Assembly: GCF_001707755.1 (NCBI RefSeq)
Contig: NZ_MBDL01000008.1
Location: 310,001 to 374,000, forward strand
Source: Acinetobacter celticus
GTDB lineage: Bacteria; Pseudomonadota; Gammaproteobacteria; Pseudomonadales; Moraxellaceae
Length of the DNA stretch: 64,000 nucleotides
Reading direction: 5' to 3'
The notes beneath the pieces were generated by a model. The model did no database searches. It was not told where the DNA came from and saw only the letters and a list, made by a program, of their open reading frames with translations. The number at the start of each line of letters is the position of its first letter. Position 1 is the stretch's first letter. This document shows, piece by piece, positions 29,734 to 38,228 of this stretch. The position numbers and the translations under genes were made by a program.

Positions 29734-29808
29734 AGGGGTATCGCCAAGTGGTAAGGCACCGGGTTTTGATCTCGGCATCCGTTGGTTCGAATCCAGCTAC
29801 CCCTGCCA
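29734..29808 (+). tRNA. tRNA-Gln(UUG), copy 2 (type B)
   Basis: The body matches copy 1, but the acceptor stem is AGGGGTA / TACCCCT. Both sides changed together, so pairing is kept. CCA is encoded. It is identical to copy 4. Confidence 0.96.
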
Positions 29809-29826
29809 TTTTACAGTCATCGCATT

Positions 29827-29901
29827 AGGGGCGTCGCCAAGTGGTAAGGCACCGGGTTTTGATCTCGGCATCCGTTGGTTCGAATCCAGCCGCCCCTGCC
29901 A
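29827..29901 (+). tRNA. tRNA-Gln(UUG), copy 3 (type A)
   Basis: Identical to copy 1, with acceptor AGGGGCG / CGCCCCT. It is 18 bp after copy 2. Confidence 0.96.
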
Positions 29902-29951
29902 TTTCATCAAAAAGACAGAACACACTTTTGCTACTTATCTGTTAAAACACC

Positions 29952-29980
29952 TTGACAGAACAGTTCAAAAATATTAGAAT
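29952..29980 (+). promoter_or_regulatory. Strong sigma70 promoter between tRNA-Gln copies 3 and 4
   Basis: A perfect TTGACA (29952-29957) and TAGAAT (29975-29980) are spaced 17 bp apart. The predicted start is about 29987, five bases before tRNA-Gln copy 4. No terminator lies between that tRNA and prs, so the promoter should drive both. Confidence 0.8.
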
Positions 29981-29991
29981 TCTGCCGCATT

Positions 29992-30066
29992 AGGGGTATC
30001 GCCAAGTGGTAAGGCACCGGGTTTTGATCTCGGCATCCGTTGGTTCGAATCCAGCTACCCCTGCCA
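29992..30066 (+). tRNA. tRNA-Gln(UUG), copy 4 (type B)
   Basis: Identical to copy 2, with acceptor AGGGGTA / TACCCCT. It sits directly behind its own promoter and 37 bp upstream of prs, so it probably forms part of the prs primary transcript. Confidence 0.96.
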
Positions 30067-30103
30067 TCTATTTTCTATATATATCAACCGCCAAGGGTGC
30101 TTC

Positions 30104-31057
30104 ATGCCCAATCTTGTCGTTTTTAGTGGAACTGCGCATCCACAATTCGCTCAAAAAGTCGTTAGCCACTTACACATTCCTTTAGGTGCTGCTGCTGTTT
30201 CAACATTTTCTGATGGTGAAATTGCTGTAGAGATCACTGAAAATGTGCGTGGTAAAGACGTATTTGTCGTACAGCCAACTTGTGCCCCAACGAATGATAA
30301 CCTTATGGAAATCTTAGTTATGGCAGACGCTTTGCGCCGTGCAAGTGCTGGTCGTATTACAGCTGTCATTCCTTACTTCGGTTATGCTCGTCAAGACCGT
30401 CGTCCTCGTTCAAGCCGTGTGCCAATTACTGCAAAAGTTGTAGCAGATATGCTAACAACTGTAGGCATTGACCGCGTAGTGATGATCGACCTTCATGCAG
30501 ATCAGATTCAAGGCTTCTTTGACATCCCTGTAGACAATATCTATGGTACGCCAGCGCTTTTAGCTGACCTCCGTCAACAGTCACATGACAACTTAATGGT
30601 TGTTTCTCCTGACGTTGGTGGTGTTGTTCGTGCCCGTGCTGTTGCCAAACAAATGGGTGATATTGACCTTGCAATCATCGATAAACGCCGTCAAAAAGCA
30701 AATGAATCACAAGTGATGCATTTAATTGGTGATGTTCGTGATCGTGACTGCGTCATTGTAGATGACATGGTTGATACTGCTGGAACTCTATGTAAAGCTG
30801 CTGATGCACTAAAAACTTTTGGTGCGCGCCGTGTTGTTGCTTATGCAACTCACCCAGTACTTTCAGGTAAAGCTATCGAGAACTTGAAAAACTCTGTTAT
30901 TGATGAATTGGTTGTTACTGACACCATTCCTCTTTCAGATGAAGCAAGAGCTCTTGGTAAGATTCGCCAAGTTTCAGTTGCCAGTATGGTTGCAGAAACA
31001 ATTCGTCGCATTAACAACGAAGAATCTATTAGCGCAATGTTCGATTCTTATTTATAA
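30104..31057 (+). CDS. prs: Ribose-phosphate pyrophosphokinase
   Basis: Prs makes PRPP from ribose 5-phosphate and ATP for purine, pyrimidine, His, Trp and NAD synthesis. The 317-aa protein shows [20 protein letters not shown] (about 37-56), [18 protein letters not shown] with the catalytic basic residues, [17 protein letters not shown], and the PRPP loop [17 protein letters not shown] (about 218-234). It uses ATG 30104 after AAGGGTG. It is preceded by tRNA-Gln copy 4 without a terminator and followed by rplY and pth, the prs-rplY-pth order known from several gamma-proteobacteria. Confidence 0.98.
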   Translation: MPNLVVFSGTAHPQFAQKVVSHLHIPLGAAAVSTFSDGEIAVEITENVRGKDVFVVQPTCAPTNDNLMEILVMADALRRASAGRITAVIPYFGYARQDRRPRSSRVPITAKVVADMLTTVGIDRVVMIDLHADQIQGFFDIPVDNIYGTPALLADLRQQSHDNLMVVSPDVGGVVRARAVAKQMGDIDLAIIDKRRQKANESQVMHLIGDVRDRDCVIVDDMVDTAGTLCKAADALKTFGARRVVAYATHPVLSGKAIENLKNSVIDELVVTDTIPLSDEARALGKIRQVSVASMVAETIRRINNEESISAMFDSYL

Positions 31058-31155
31058 GACAGCGCCAATTTTAAAGCCTTGCTCTTTTAGCAAGATTTTC
31101 TATTGCTGAACTGGTCGAAAGTTCAGCTCAATTAAACTTAAATAGGATGTCTATC

Positions 31156-31452
31156 ATGGCAAACTTCGTATTAAACGCAGCAGCACGTGAAGAAGCAATT
31201 CAAGGGAAAGGTTCGAGCCGCCGCCTTCGTTTAGCAAGCAAAGTTCCAGCAATTATCTATGGTGGCGCAGCTGAACCTGTAGCTGTAACTTTAGAGCTTC
31301 GTGAACTTGTTAAAGCTTTAGAAAGCAATGCTTTCTTTGAAGAAGTAATTGAAGTTAAAGTTGGCGATAAAGTTGAAAGCGTTAAAATCAAAGCGTTACA
31401 ACGTCACCCAGCTAAAAATACACCTATGCACGCTGACTTTGTTCGCGCATAA
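31156..31452 (+). CDS. rplY: 50S ribosomal protein L25 (short form)
   Basis: L25 binds 5S rRNA. The protein has only the N-terminal L25 domain ([27 protein letters not shown]), without the C-terminal CTC extension, like E. coli L25. I choose ATG 31156 ([13 protein letters not shown]), nine bases after an AGG. The upstream ATG at 31147 overlaps that ribosome binding site. Length is then 98 aa. It sits between prs and pth and is probably cotranscribed with pth, 20 bp downstream. Confidence 0.95.
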   Translation: MANFVLNAAAREEAIQGKGSSRRLRLASKVPAIIYGGAAEPVAVTLELRELVKALESNAFFEEVIEVKVGDKVESVKIKALQRHPAKNTPMHADFVRA

Positions 31453-31472
31453 GTATTTAATGGTATAAATTA

Positions 31473-32054
31473 GTGTCAAATATTTCACTGATTGTAGGTT
31501 TGGGCAACCCTGGTAAAGAGTATGCCCAAACTCGCCATAATGCAGGCTTCTGGTTCGTAGAACGCCTAGCAGAACAATATGGTATTTCCCTCAAAGCGGA
31601 CCCAAAATTCAATGGAATTAGCGGTCGTGGCAATATTGAAGGTCAAGACGTTCGTCTACTATTGCCATCAACCTTTATGAATGCCTCTGGCAAAAGTGTT
31701 GTGCCCTTCACAAAATTCTATAATATTGCTCCAGAAGCAATGCTCATTGCACACGATGAACTCGATATGAATCCAGGTGTGATCCGCTTAAAAACTGCTG
31801 GCGGTCATGGTGGTCATAACGGCTTAAAAGACATTGTCCCTCACTTAGGTCCAAACTTTCACCGTTTGCGTATTGGCATTGGTCATCCGGGCTCTAAAGA
31901 GCGTGTCTCTGGACATGTCCTCAGCAAAGCGCCTAGTAGCGAACAAAACCTCATGGATGATGCCCTTGCACATGCTTTGTCTCGTATAAAATTACTGACA
32001 AACGGTGACATACAGCAAGCCATGAATCAAATCAATGCTTACAAGCCAAACTGA
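31473..32054 (+). CDS. pth: Peptidyl-tRNA hydrolase
   Basis: Pth recycles peptidyl-tRNAs released by drop-off. The 193-aa protein contains VGLGNPGKEYAQTRHNAGFWFV with the catalytic His (about 22), FMNASGKSV, IAHDELDMNPG with the catalytic Asp, and GGHGGHNGLKDI. Translation begins at GTG 31473. No ATG in frame would preserve the conserved N terminus. It follows rplY closely. Confidence 0.97.
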   Translation: MSNISLIVGLGNPGKEYAQTRHNAGFWFVERLAEQYGISLKADPKFNGISGRGNIEGQDVRLLLPSTFMNASGKSVVPFTKFYNIAPEAMLIAHDELDMNPGVIRLKTAGGHGGHNGLKDIVPHLGPNFHRLRIGIGHPGSKERVSGHVLSKAPSSEQNLMDDALAHALSRIKLLTNGDIQQAMNQINAYKPN

Positions 32055-32199
32055 TCGTTCTACAAATTATTGGGTAAAGCTTATTGCCATGGTGCTTTTT
32101 TCAGAGCAAAATGCGCATGCAGTTTAATACTGACCCAGTTCCAACTGATTGTTTTAATTGTAAGATAAAGATCTTAGATCCACCAAGGAGACGCCAGCC

Positions 32200-32580
32200 A
32201 TGCTATCTCGTTTATTAAAAGCTAAAATTCACCGTTGCGTGGTCACACAAGCAGAATTGCATTATGAAGGTTCATGTGCAATTGACGGTATTCTCTTAGA
32301 TTTAGCCGGAATCCGTGAGTATGAAGAAATTCATATTTGGAACGTGACGAATGGTAAACGTTTTACAACTTATGCCATCCGTGGTGAAGAAGGTTCAGGC
32401 ATTATTTCTGTCAATGGTGGCGCTGCACATCAAGCAGATGTTGGCGATTTAATGATTATTGCAACTTTTGGTGATTTCACCATCGCGGAAGCAAATGCGC
32501 ACAAACCGCGCTTAGTGTATGCAAACCCGAACAACACAGTAAACCACACGGCAAACTGTATTCCTGTTCAAGTTGCATAA
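32200..32580 (+). CDS. panD: Aspartate 1-decarboxylase (self-processing zymogen)
   Basis: PanD makes beta-alanine for pantothenate and coenzyme A. The 126-aa zymogen has the self-cleavage site Gly24-Ser25 in the segment [10 protein letters not shown], where Ser25 becomes the pyruvoyl cofactor. The substrate-binding [20 protein letters not shown] segment follows. A strong AAGGAG lies eight to ten bases before ATG 32200. It is monocistronic and ends in the terminator at 32596-32624. coaD, later in the same pathway, is at 18.2 kb. Confidence 0.97.
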   Translation: MLSRLLKAKIHRCVVTQAELHYEGSCAIDGILLDLAGIREYEEIHIWNVTNGKRFTTYAIRGEEGSGIISVNGGAAHQADVGDLMIIATFGDFTIAEANAHKPRLVYANPNNTVNHTANCIPVQVA

Positions 32581-32595
32581 ACGAAAACAGATTTT

Positions 32596-32624
32596 AAAAG
32601 CTCACTTTAAAGTGGGCTTTTTTA
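32596..32624 (+). terminator. Terminator of panD
   Basis: The stem AAAGCTCACTT / AAGTGGGCTTT, with one wobble pair, is followed by T6. The same stem sequence recurs behind adeK at 62.9 kb. Confidence 0.85.
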
Positions 32625-32711
32625 TTGCCTCATTTATCAACAGCCTCTTTCGTTCTAAATATAAAACTCATCGGACTATAAAAACATATCTCTTCATTGA
32701 TATAAGATGGC

Positions 32712-32717
32712 TATAAT
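32712..32717 (+). promoter_or_regulatory. -10 box upstream of the FMN riboswitch
   Basis: A perfect TATAAT lies just upstream of the riboswitch 5' end. The -35 region is weak. Confidence 0.5.
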
Positions 32718-32726
32718 GACCTTACA

Positions 32727-32886
32727 TCGCTTCAGGGCGGGGTGAAATTCCCCACCGGTGGTAAATTCAGTAGCACTCAGTTCTAACTGATTCAGCCCAC
32801 GAGCCTATCTTAAATTCATTTTTTGATTCGCAGATTTGGTGAAATTCCAAAGCCGACGGTATAGTCCGGATGAAAGAAGACGACGT
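32727..32886 (+). promoter_or_regulatory. FMN riboswitch (RFN element)
   Basis: The conserved RFN core is present: CTTCAGGGCGGGGTGAAATT followed by CCCCACCGGTGG at the 5' side. CAGCCCACGAGC, a variable P3-like insert, GGTGAAATTCC and AGTCCGGATGAAAGAAGACG follow at the 3' side. FMN binding would reduce expression of ribB about 100 nt downstream, by termination or by hiding the ribosome binding site. No strong U-tract terminator is seen between the aptamer and ribB, which favours translational control here. Confidence 0.97.
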
Positions 32887-32985
32887 AATCCATTTCAATT
32901 GTGGTTTGTTCTGCAAATGATTTGCTACGCCTATTTTATGTCCTGAAATGTTCAATCGTACTTTAAAACTTACGCGAGCGTTTCA

Positions 32986-33645
32986 ATGTCTAGTTTAATT
33001 CAACCCGAAATTTTCTTTTCAACACTTCCTCCTGCTGAGCAACGTCTTCAGCAAGCACTTGAAGATATGCGCCAAGGTAAACCCGTCTTAGTGATGGATG
33101 ATTTTGACCGTGAAAATGAAGCAGATTTAATTATCGCTGCTGAAACATTGAATGTCGAAACTATGGCCCGTATGATCCGTGATGGTTCAGGAATAGTTTG
33201 TCTAACTTTGACTAATGAATTGGCCAATCATCTTGAACTACCAGCCATGGTTTCAGATAACTCCAGTCAGTTTAGAACAGCCTTTACCGTGACAATTGAG
33301 GCGGCTGAAGGGGTAACGACAGGCGTTTCAGCCAAAGACCGTACAACAACCATTCATGCAGCCATTAAAGATGGTGCTATCGCCAGTGACTTAAACCGTC
33401 CTGGGCACGTATTCCCTTTACGCGCACGTGATGGCGGTGTATTAACACGTAGAGGCCACACAGAAGGTAGCGTTGATCTGGCACGTTTGGCTGGCTTAAA
33501 ACCTGCTGGTGTACTTTGCGAAGTCACCAATCCAGACGGTTCTATGGCCTCGGGTATTCAAGTTTTAGCGTATGCTCAAACACATCAATTAACACTTATT
33601 ACGATTGAAGAAATTGTGCAATATCGCTTAGCCCACCAATGTTAA
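32986..33645 (+). CDS. ribB: 3,4-dihydroxy-2-butanone 4-phosphate synthase
   Basis: RibB converts ribulose 5-phosphate to the four-carbon unit of riboflavin. The 219-aa single-domain protein (no RibA fusion) has the acidic loop [16 protein letters not shown] (about 38-53) and [10 protein letters not shown]. The metal/substrate segments [21 protein letters not shown] and [13 protein letters not shown] are also present. It is the sole gene under the FMN riboswitch and ends in the terminator at 33724-33757. Confidence 0.98.
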   Translation: MSSLIQPEIFFSTLPPAEQRLQQALEDMRQGKPVLVMDDFDRENEADLIIAAETLNVETMARMIRDGSGIVCLTLTNELANHLELPAMVSDNSSQFRTAFTVTIEAAEGVTTGVSAKDRTTTIHAAIKDGAIASDLNRPGHVFPLRARDGGVLTRRGHTEGSVDLARLAGLKPAGVLCEVTNPDGSMASGIQVLAYAQTHQLTLITIEEIVQYRLAHQC

Positions 33646-33723
33646 TTTGCCTTGATGAAGCCCTATAAATGAACAATGGCTAAACGATAAATTCATCGCA
33701 CCCTCTCCTTTTAGGCTTCAATA

Positions 33724-33757
33724 AAAATCCCAGTGAGTATTTCGCTGGGATTTTTTA
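33724..33757 (+). terminator. Terminator of ribB
   Basis: The stem AATCCCAGTGA / TCGCTGGGATT, with one wobble pair, is followed by T6. Confidence 0.8.
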
Positions 33758-34003
33758 TATCAATCAAAACACTATCGTTGTAAAGAAAACCATTGAGGAT
33801 ATAAAAAGGTTTCTATCAGACACTAAATTTGCATCTAAACCGCTACATTTTTAATATTTGATGCTTTTAAAATAGTCGTGGCTAAATGTCAGACAAAACT
33901 ATAAGCGTGGGTATAGACACGATAATCATTACAACAACTGGTCAGCAACAAATACCCAAATATTCATTTAAAAACAAATACCCAAATTAAATTAGACGTG
34001 AAG
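33758..34003. other. Intergenic stretch with a short direct repeat
   Basis: No gene is seen. The 15-mer AACAAATACCCAAAT occurs twice (33947-33961 and 33973-33987), just past the end of the DUF1289 gene. Confidence 0.45.
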
Positions 34004-34492
34004 TTAATCGTCCTCTTCTACTCTATGAATTAAATGATAGCTCATGCCGTCGGCACGTAAAAAAGCCAAATCATAACTGGCCGTTGCAAGTGCCAGCACA
34101 CGTCGCTCAAACTCATCCCAAAGTGGGCGAACTTGCTTGTAATGAATTCCTAAACCGCTGGCATCGGTAAAATGGCGGTTTTTTTCACACAATTTAAGCG
34201 CGTGATACAGTTTTCGACCACGACTGGCATCTGGCCGTAAGCGAACACGTTTGGACAGGACAAAACCTTCAACATGACGCAAATCTGCTAGTGGTAACAT
34301 TGGAACAAGAATTTGATCGAGCTGCGCATCTAGTCGCTTCCAGATCGTCGTATGTTGCTCGGGCGTGTAGGTATTCCATCGAATTACTTCATGGTTAAAG
34401 CGCCGACACCCTCGACACACAGCGTCCCCAAATACCGTCGAACAACGTCCCGCACATGGGGTTAATGAGGCAATTCGGCGATCCGCAGTCAA
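34004..34492 (-). CDS. DUF1289 domain protein, 162 aa
   Basis: The N-terminal 55 residues carry the DUF1289 cysteine pattern PCAGRCSTVFGDAVCRGCRR followed by F-x-H-E-V-I-x-W. This is a likely metal-binding site found in small YdhL-like proteins. About 100 further residues, basic and Arg-rich with RVRLRPDASRGRKLYHALKL, make it longer than the usual 60-80 aa. The start is TTG 34492, six bases after AGGAG. The nearby ATG (34497) reads only ATG-TTT-TGA. The role is unknown. Confidence 0.8.
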   Translation of the reverse strand: MTADRRIASLTPCAGRCSTVFGDAVCRGCRRFNHEVIRWNTYTPEQHTTIWKRLDAQLDQILVPMLPLADLRHVEGFVLSKRVRLRPDASRGRKLYHALKLCEKNRHFTDASGLGIHYKQVRPLWDEFERRVLALATASYDLAFLRADGMSYHLIHRVEEDD

Positions 34493-34672
34493 AACATGCT
34501 CCTAATCAATCATAAAATCTACAACATCGGGGTCAAACCCGACAGGCCAAGAATATACACGCTCTCTAGGCAGATGAGAAGTTGTTAATATCCGTCGCAT
34601 GACTCGCATATTCTGGTAATTCCAGTTAAAATGTACGCCTTTAAATTCTCGTCTTAATTAATTGGAGTATCC

Positions 34673-35605
34673 ATGAACGCTACTGTAGAACAGCTTGCAC
34701 CTGTAGAACAGCACGCGGTCTCTGACTGGGTTGTTGCAGCACTTTATCAATTCAAAGAAGTTCAAAATTCTGCTGATTTACAGCAACGTCTTTTAGATTT
34801 GGTAAAAACCATCAACCTATGCGGTACTCTTATTGTTGCAGATGAAGGAATTAACGGCACAGTTGCTGGTGACCGTAAATCGGTGGATAGCATTCATCAA
34901 TTTCTTTTAAATGAAGGTTTTACAACAATGGAATACAAAGAGTCTTTCAGCTCTGAAAAACCATTTCGTAAAATGAAAATTAAGCATAAAAAAGAAATTG
35001 TGACTTTAGGTGTTGAAGTTAAACCACGCGACTTAGTTGGTCACTATTTAGACCCCAAAGAATGGAATGACTTGATTGCCCGTGATGATGTCATTTTAGT
35101 CGATACACGTAATGACTATGAATACAAAGCAGGTACATTTAAAGGCGCGATTGACCCTAAAACTGAATCATTCCGTGACTTTCCAGAATATGTGAAACAA
35201 AATTTAGCAGACCACAAAAATAAAAAAATTGCGATGTTCTGTACAGGTGGCATCCGTTGTGAAAAATCAACGTCTCTCCTATTGCAAGAAGGCTTTGAAG
35301 AGGTTTATCACCTGAAAGGTGGCATTCTAAAATACCTCGAAGAAACCCCAGCAGAAGAAAGTATGTGGGAAGGTGAATGTTTTGTATTTGATGGCCGTAC
35401 CGCTGTTACACATGGCATGGAAGAAGGCGAAAATATTAAATGTCACGCTTGCGGTTGGCCACTACTTCCAGAAGAAGTAGAACTTCCTAGCTATGAACAT
35501 GGCGTATCGTGCAAATATTGCATCGACAAAACCACTGATCAACAAAAAGCGGGATTCCGTATGCGTCAATCACAAATTGCTGCCGCTAAACGCAAACGTC
35601 TATAA
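34673..35605 (+). CDS. trhO: tRNA uridine-34 hydroxylase TrhO (rhodanese family)
   Basis: TrhO (YceA, UPF0176) hydroxylates U34 as a step to 5-(carboxy)methoxyuridine in tRNA. The N-terminal ferredoxin-like domain has GTLIVADEGINGTVAG (about 50-65). It is followed by a rhodanese domain with active-site loop FCTGGIRCEKST (Cys about 183 and 188). A C-terminal zinc-like segment has KCHACGWPL and VSCKYCIDKT. Length is 310 aa. It starts at ATG 34673 behind TTGGAG, is transcribed alone and ends at the terminator at 35633. Confidence 0.94.
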   Translation: MNATVEQLAPVEQHAVSDWVVAALYQFKEVQNSADLQQRLLDLVKTINLCGTLIVADEGINGTVAGDRKSVDSIHQFLLNEGFTTMEYKESFSSEKPFRKMKIKHKKEIVTLGVEVKPRDLVGHYLDPKEWNDLIARDDVILVDTRNDYEYKAGTFKGAIDPKTESFRDFPEYVKQNLADHKNKKIAMFCTGGIRCEKSTSLLLQEGFEEVYHLKGGILKYLEETPAEESMWEGECFVFDGRTAVTHGMEEGENIKCHACGWPLLPEEVELPSYEHGVSCKYCIDKTTDQQKAGFRMRQSQIAAAKRKRL

Positions 35606-35632
35606 GCATTACAGCCGATAGAACATTTTTTT

Positions 35633-35661
35633 AATAACCCTCTTTTTGAGGGTTATTTTAT
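35633..35661 (+). terminator. Terminator of trhO
   Basis: The perfect stem AATAACCCTC / GAGGGTTATT has a TTTTT loop and a short T tail. Confidence 0.75.
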
Positions 35662-35822
35662 TTATACTATCAAGATGAATAATCAAAAAATTAAGGTATG
35701 GATTACAGCACTCAATGACTTATCAACTGTCTAAAACTGATTGTGTTATCTACACTTTCAACCCTTTACGGCAAAGTGAATAGCGCTTAGGATAATTCCA
35801 TCAAATTGGAATTTTCATCGTT

Positions 35823-36434
35823 ATGAATGTCACCGAATGGATTATATCCATCATGGAACAACTGGGTTACCTCGGTATTGCTTTACTGATGTTTTTAGAT
35901 AACATTTTCCCACCCATCCCTTCTGAAATTATTATGCCTTCCGCAGGCTACACAGCGTCACAAGGTCAACTACTACTCAGTGGGGTCATTGTTGCAGGGT
36001 GTATCGGCTCATTGGTTGCCGCCGCCCTACTCTATTGGATTGGCTATCTCTTCAATCACGATGCAATCTTTCGTTTTGTCGACCGTTATGGTAAATACCT
36101 GTTTATTCAATCTGAAGATGTTAAAAAATCTCTACTCTGGTTTGAAAAATATGGACATCGAATTGTTTTTTTGGGACGCATGATTCCTGCTGTTCGTTCA
36201 CTGATTAGCATTCCTGCTGGCATGAGTCGTATGCCATTTTGGAAGTTCATGCTTTACAGTAGCTTAGGAACTATTATCTGGACAACCTTCTTGGCTTGTG
36301 TCGGGTTTTACTTTGGTGAAAATCAAGCACTTATGCAGCAAATTTTCAGTCAAGTGGGTTATGTTATTATTACGATTGTTATTTTAGCTCTGTTATGGCT
36401 TTTCTATCGTAAACTCAAAAATAAAAATATTTAG
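35823..36434 (+). CDS. DedA family membrane protein
   Basis: DedA proteins are inner-membrane proteins linked to undecaprenyl phosphate and phospholipid transport and to antimicrobial peptide tolerance. The 203 residues show the family signature. An N-terminal re-entrant segment with FLDNIFPPIPSEIIMPSAGY carries the conserved acidic residue, and FLGRMIPAVRSLISIPAGMSRM carries the conserved Arg pair. About five hydrophobic segments end in a basic tail (RKLKNKNI). The start is ATG 35823. It stands alone. Confidence 0.93.
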   Translation: MNVTEWIISIMEQLGYLGIALLMFLDNIFPPIPSEIIMPSAGYTASQGQLLLSGVIVAGCIGSLVAAALLYWIGYLFNHDAIFRFVDRYGKYLFIQSEDVKKSLLWFEKYGHRIVFLGRMIPAVRSLISIPAGMSRMPFWKFMLYSSLGTIIWTTFLACVGFYFGENQALMQQIFSQVGYVIITIVILALLWLFYRKLKNKNI

Positions 36435-36551
36435 AGCGCTACTCAGTGTGGTTTGAAACAACAAATATTTTTAAATAAAGCATATTTTTCACATTACTAG
36501 CATGGTTAATCCATTGTCATTTTTAAGCTTTCTAAGGGGATATAAAAACAT

Positions 36552-36977
36552 ATGAAACATTATTTATGGATATTTACAGGCGCGTACACAGCAGCTCTCA
36601 TTGTTTTTGGAATTCTCTCTACATTCATTAGCATAGGAAGTAGTAGTGGCGCTCCAACGCTTATGGTTGGTGGTTTTTTTACGGCTTGGCATTTTGTTAA
36701 GCGAGAAAAGCGTATACCAACGGCCGATGAAAAGATTCAACTTATTTGGGGATCCATCGCCTGTACATTTATTATCAGTGCGTTATTGGTTTTTATTTTT
36801 GCATTGGCAACAGGAACAAGCGAAGCAATCATTGCAAGCTTACAACTTATACCGATGTGGATTTGGCTCCTTGCTATAGCATTTATTACCCTGATTGAAT
36901 TCGCAGTGTTTTATTTTAGTTATGGCTGGTTTGCAATAAAATGTGTAGAAGGACAGAATAAAAAACATCAACGCTAA
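36552..36977 (+). CDS. Four-helix membrane protein, probably ABZJ_00895 family
   Basis: Four hydrophobic segments are visible (about residues 5-27, 32-48, 69-90 and 100-125). A cytoplasmic loop, KREKRIPTADEKIQLIWGS, lies between the second and third. The topology and this loop agree with a small Acinetobacter family that NCBI calls ABZJ_00895, of unknown function. The match is from memory and not certain. AGGGGAT lies upstream of ATG 36552. It is monocistronic. Confidence 0.75.
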   Translation: MKHYLWIFTGAYTAALIVFGILSTFISIGSSSGAPTLMVGGFFTAWHFVKREKRIPTADEKIQLIWGSIACTFIISALLVFIFALATGTSEAIIASLQLIPMWIWLLAIAFITLIEFAVFYFSYGWFAIKCVEGQNKKHQR

Positions 36978-37004
36978 TCTTACAAATTCATAAACACAGA
37001 ATAT

Positions 37005-37033
37005 AAAAAAGCACCTTAAAAAGGTGCTTTTTT
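37005..37033. terminator. Bidirectional terminator between convergent genes
   Basis: The perfect 13-bp stem AAAAAAGCACCTT / AAGGTGCTTTTTT has an AAA loop. It serves both the membrane protein gene and the UPF0149 gene. Confidence 0.85.
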
Positions 37034-37047
37034 ATATATGCGCTGAA

Positions 37048-37572
37048 TTAAGTTGGTGTGTGATACATCAAATACAATTCATTTAAATTCGCTGGAATTT
37101 CTTCTGCAAGCTCGTCCATTAACTGGCCGTTGCGACGGAAAGTTTCCATTTGAGGATCTTCATCATCGACACCACTGAACACCATAATAGGTAAAGTTAA
37201 GTCGACCAATTGTTCTTCAAATTCTTCTGTAAACCAAGCATCTTCGTTTAAGAACATGGCATCAACAAAACCAACGCTCCAATCACCCAAGCTTGACTCT
37301 ACATCTGCTTCTTCAATCTCGAAAGGAAACTCAATTCCTTCTTCATTCGCCAAGTTTTGACGAATAGATTCTAACCATACTTTTATTTGTTCGATGACTT
37401 CGGCAGGCACTTTCTTTTGATTACTATCAAAAAGTTCATCCAACCATTTGGCAAATGCTGGGCCAACAGCAATTGCACACAAGAAACCATGAGTTGCTGC
37501 AAAATCTAGACCATGCTCATTTTGGTCACCATCTAGATATTCACTCAACAAGTCTAAATCTAAAGCACTCAT
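37048..37572 (-). CDS. UPF0149 (YgfB/YecA) family protein
   Basis: The 174-aa acidic, all-helical protein has the family pattern: LDLDLLSEYLDG at the N terminus, HGFLCAIAVGPAF around residue 29-41, and WSVGFVDAMFL near residue 96. YgfB members in Pseudomonas affect transcription; other members have C-terminal zinc motifs, which this one lacks. It follows the small PA3496-like gene on the same strand, with 67 bp between them. Confidence 0.88.
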   Translation of the reverse strand: MSALDLDLLSEYLDGDQNEHGLDFAATHGFLCAIAVGPAFAKWLDELFDSNQKKVPAEVIEQIKVWLESIRQNLANEEGIEFPFEIEEADVESSLGDWSVGFVDAMFLNEDAWFTEEFEEQLVDLTLPIMVFSGVDDEDPQMETFRRNGQLMDELAEEIPANLNELYLMYHTPT

Positions 37573-37639
37573 TTAAAATCCGAACGTAGAAACTTAAAAG
37601 CGAAGCATAGCATTTTCAAACGCTATGCTACATATGAAT

Positions 37640-37849
37640 TTAATCATCATCGCCATCTAAATCATCATCGTCGAAATCATAATCAAATTCTTTTAATTCA
37701 CGTTCTAAACGGCGCTGTGCAAGAAGATCATCGATAAGGCGACGTTTTTCCAGCGATTCCTTTGCACTTATCTTGCTGCTGGTTGCTTCATCGAAATTAA
37801 CGTCATCATCACTGAAGCTATCGTCTAGTTCAAAATCTGTAGAAGACAC
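37640..37849 (-). CDS. PA3496 family small acidic protein
   Basis: The 69-residue protein combines an acidic low-complexity N terminus, the core EKRRLIDDLLAQRRLERELKEF, and an Asp-rich end (DYDFDDDDLDGDDD). This matches the PA3496 family, annotated elsewhere as putative envelope integrity proteins on indirect evidence. It has no signal or membrane segment. It is divergent from rpoD and upstream of the UPF0149 gene. Confidence 0.78.
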   Translation of the reverse strand: MSSTDFELDDSFSDDDVNFDEATSSKISAKESLEKRRLIDDLLAQRRLERELKEFDYDFDDDDLDGDDD

Positions 37850-38228
37850 TAAAAATTACCTCATGAATGAAAAATATAAAGGTCCTAGCCGCTATTTATC
37901 TTTGTTCCAAAAACTTGTCAAGTTTTTTTCGCATTTATTACAATTAAATTACTTTTAGGGCTTTTTTTCTGCCTATTTTATGTGGCATGATATAATCCAC
38001 CCTGCGTCCTTCTATTTTTTGAATGCTTTCAAAATAGAATACGTACGGGATGAACTTGAAAACAACAATTTCACCCCCATCTATATGACAGAATTTATAT
38101 TTTATTAGACAAATTGGTCTAAAATTTTTCTAATAGAATACGCAAAGCTATCCACAAACGAATTTATCTGAATTGTGCAATTATGCACGGTTTTTTACTG
38201 CCACTGATTCAATGAAGAGTAAGCAAAG
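37850..38228. other. Intergenic region and leader upstream of rpoD
   Basis: The stretch holds the rpoD promoter region. An extended -10, TGATATAAT, lies at 37988-37996. It is followed by an imperfect hairpin TTCTATTTT / AAAATAGAA (38010-38018 and 38031-38039) and the inverted repeat TTAGAC / GTCTAA (38105-38110 and 38117-38122). ATAGAATACG occurs near both. The implied leader is about 225 nt. Confidence 0.5.
37988..37996 (+). promoter_or_regulatory. Extended -10 promoter for rpoD
   Basis: TGATATAAT matches the extended -10 consensus exactly. No good -35 is visible. Confidence 0.6.

Noticed and set aside
29584..29778. Minus-strand ORF with an internal protein repeat
   Set aside because: It is a by-product of two antisense tRNA-Gln copies.
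29629..30066. Four evenly spaced near-identical blocks as a possible CRISPR or mobile repeat
   Set aside because: Each block folds as a complete tRNA-Gln with encoded CCA.
34489..34497. ATG-TTT-TGA mini-ORF overlapping the DUF1289 start as a regulator
   Set aside because: Only one base separates its ATG from AGGAG, too close for efficient initiation; the TTG is at proper spacing.
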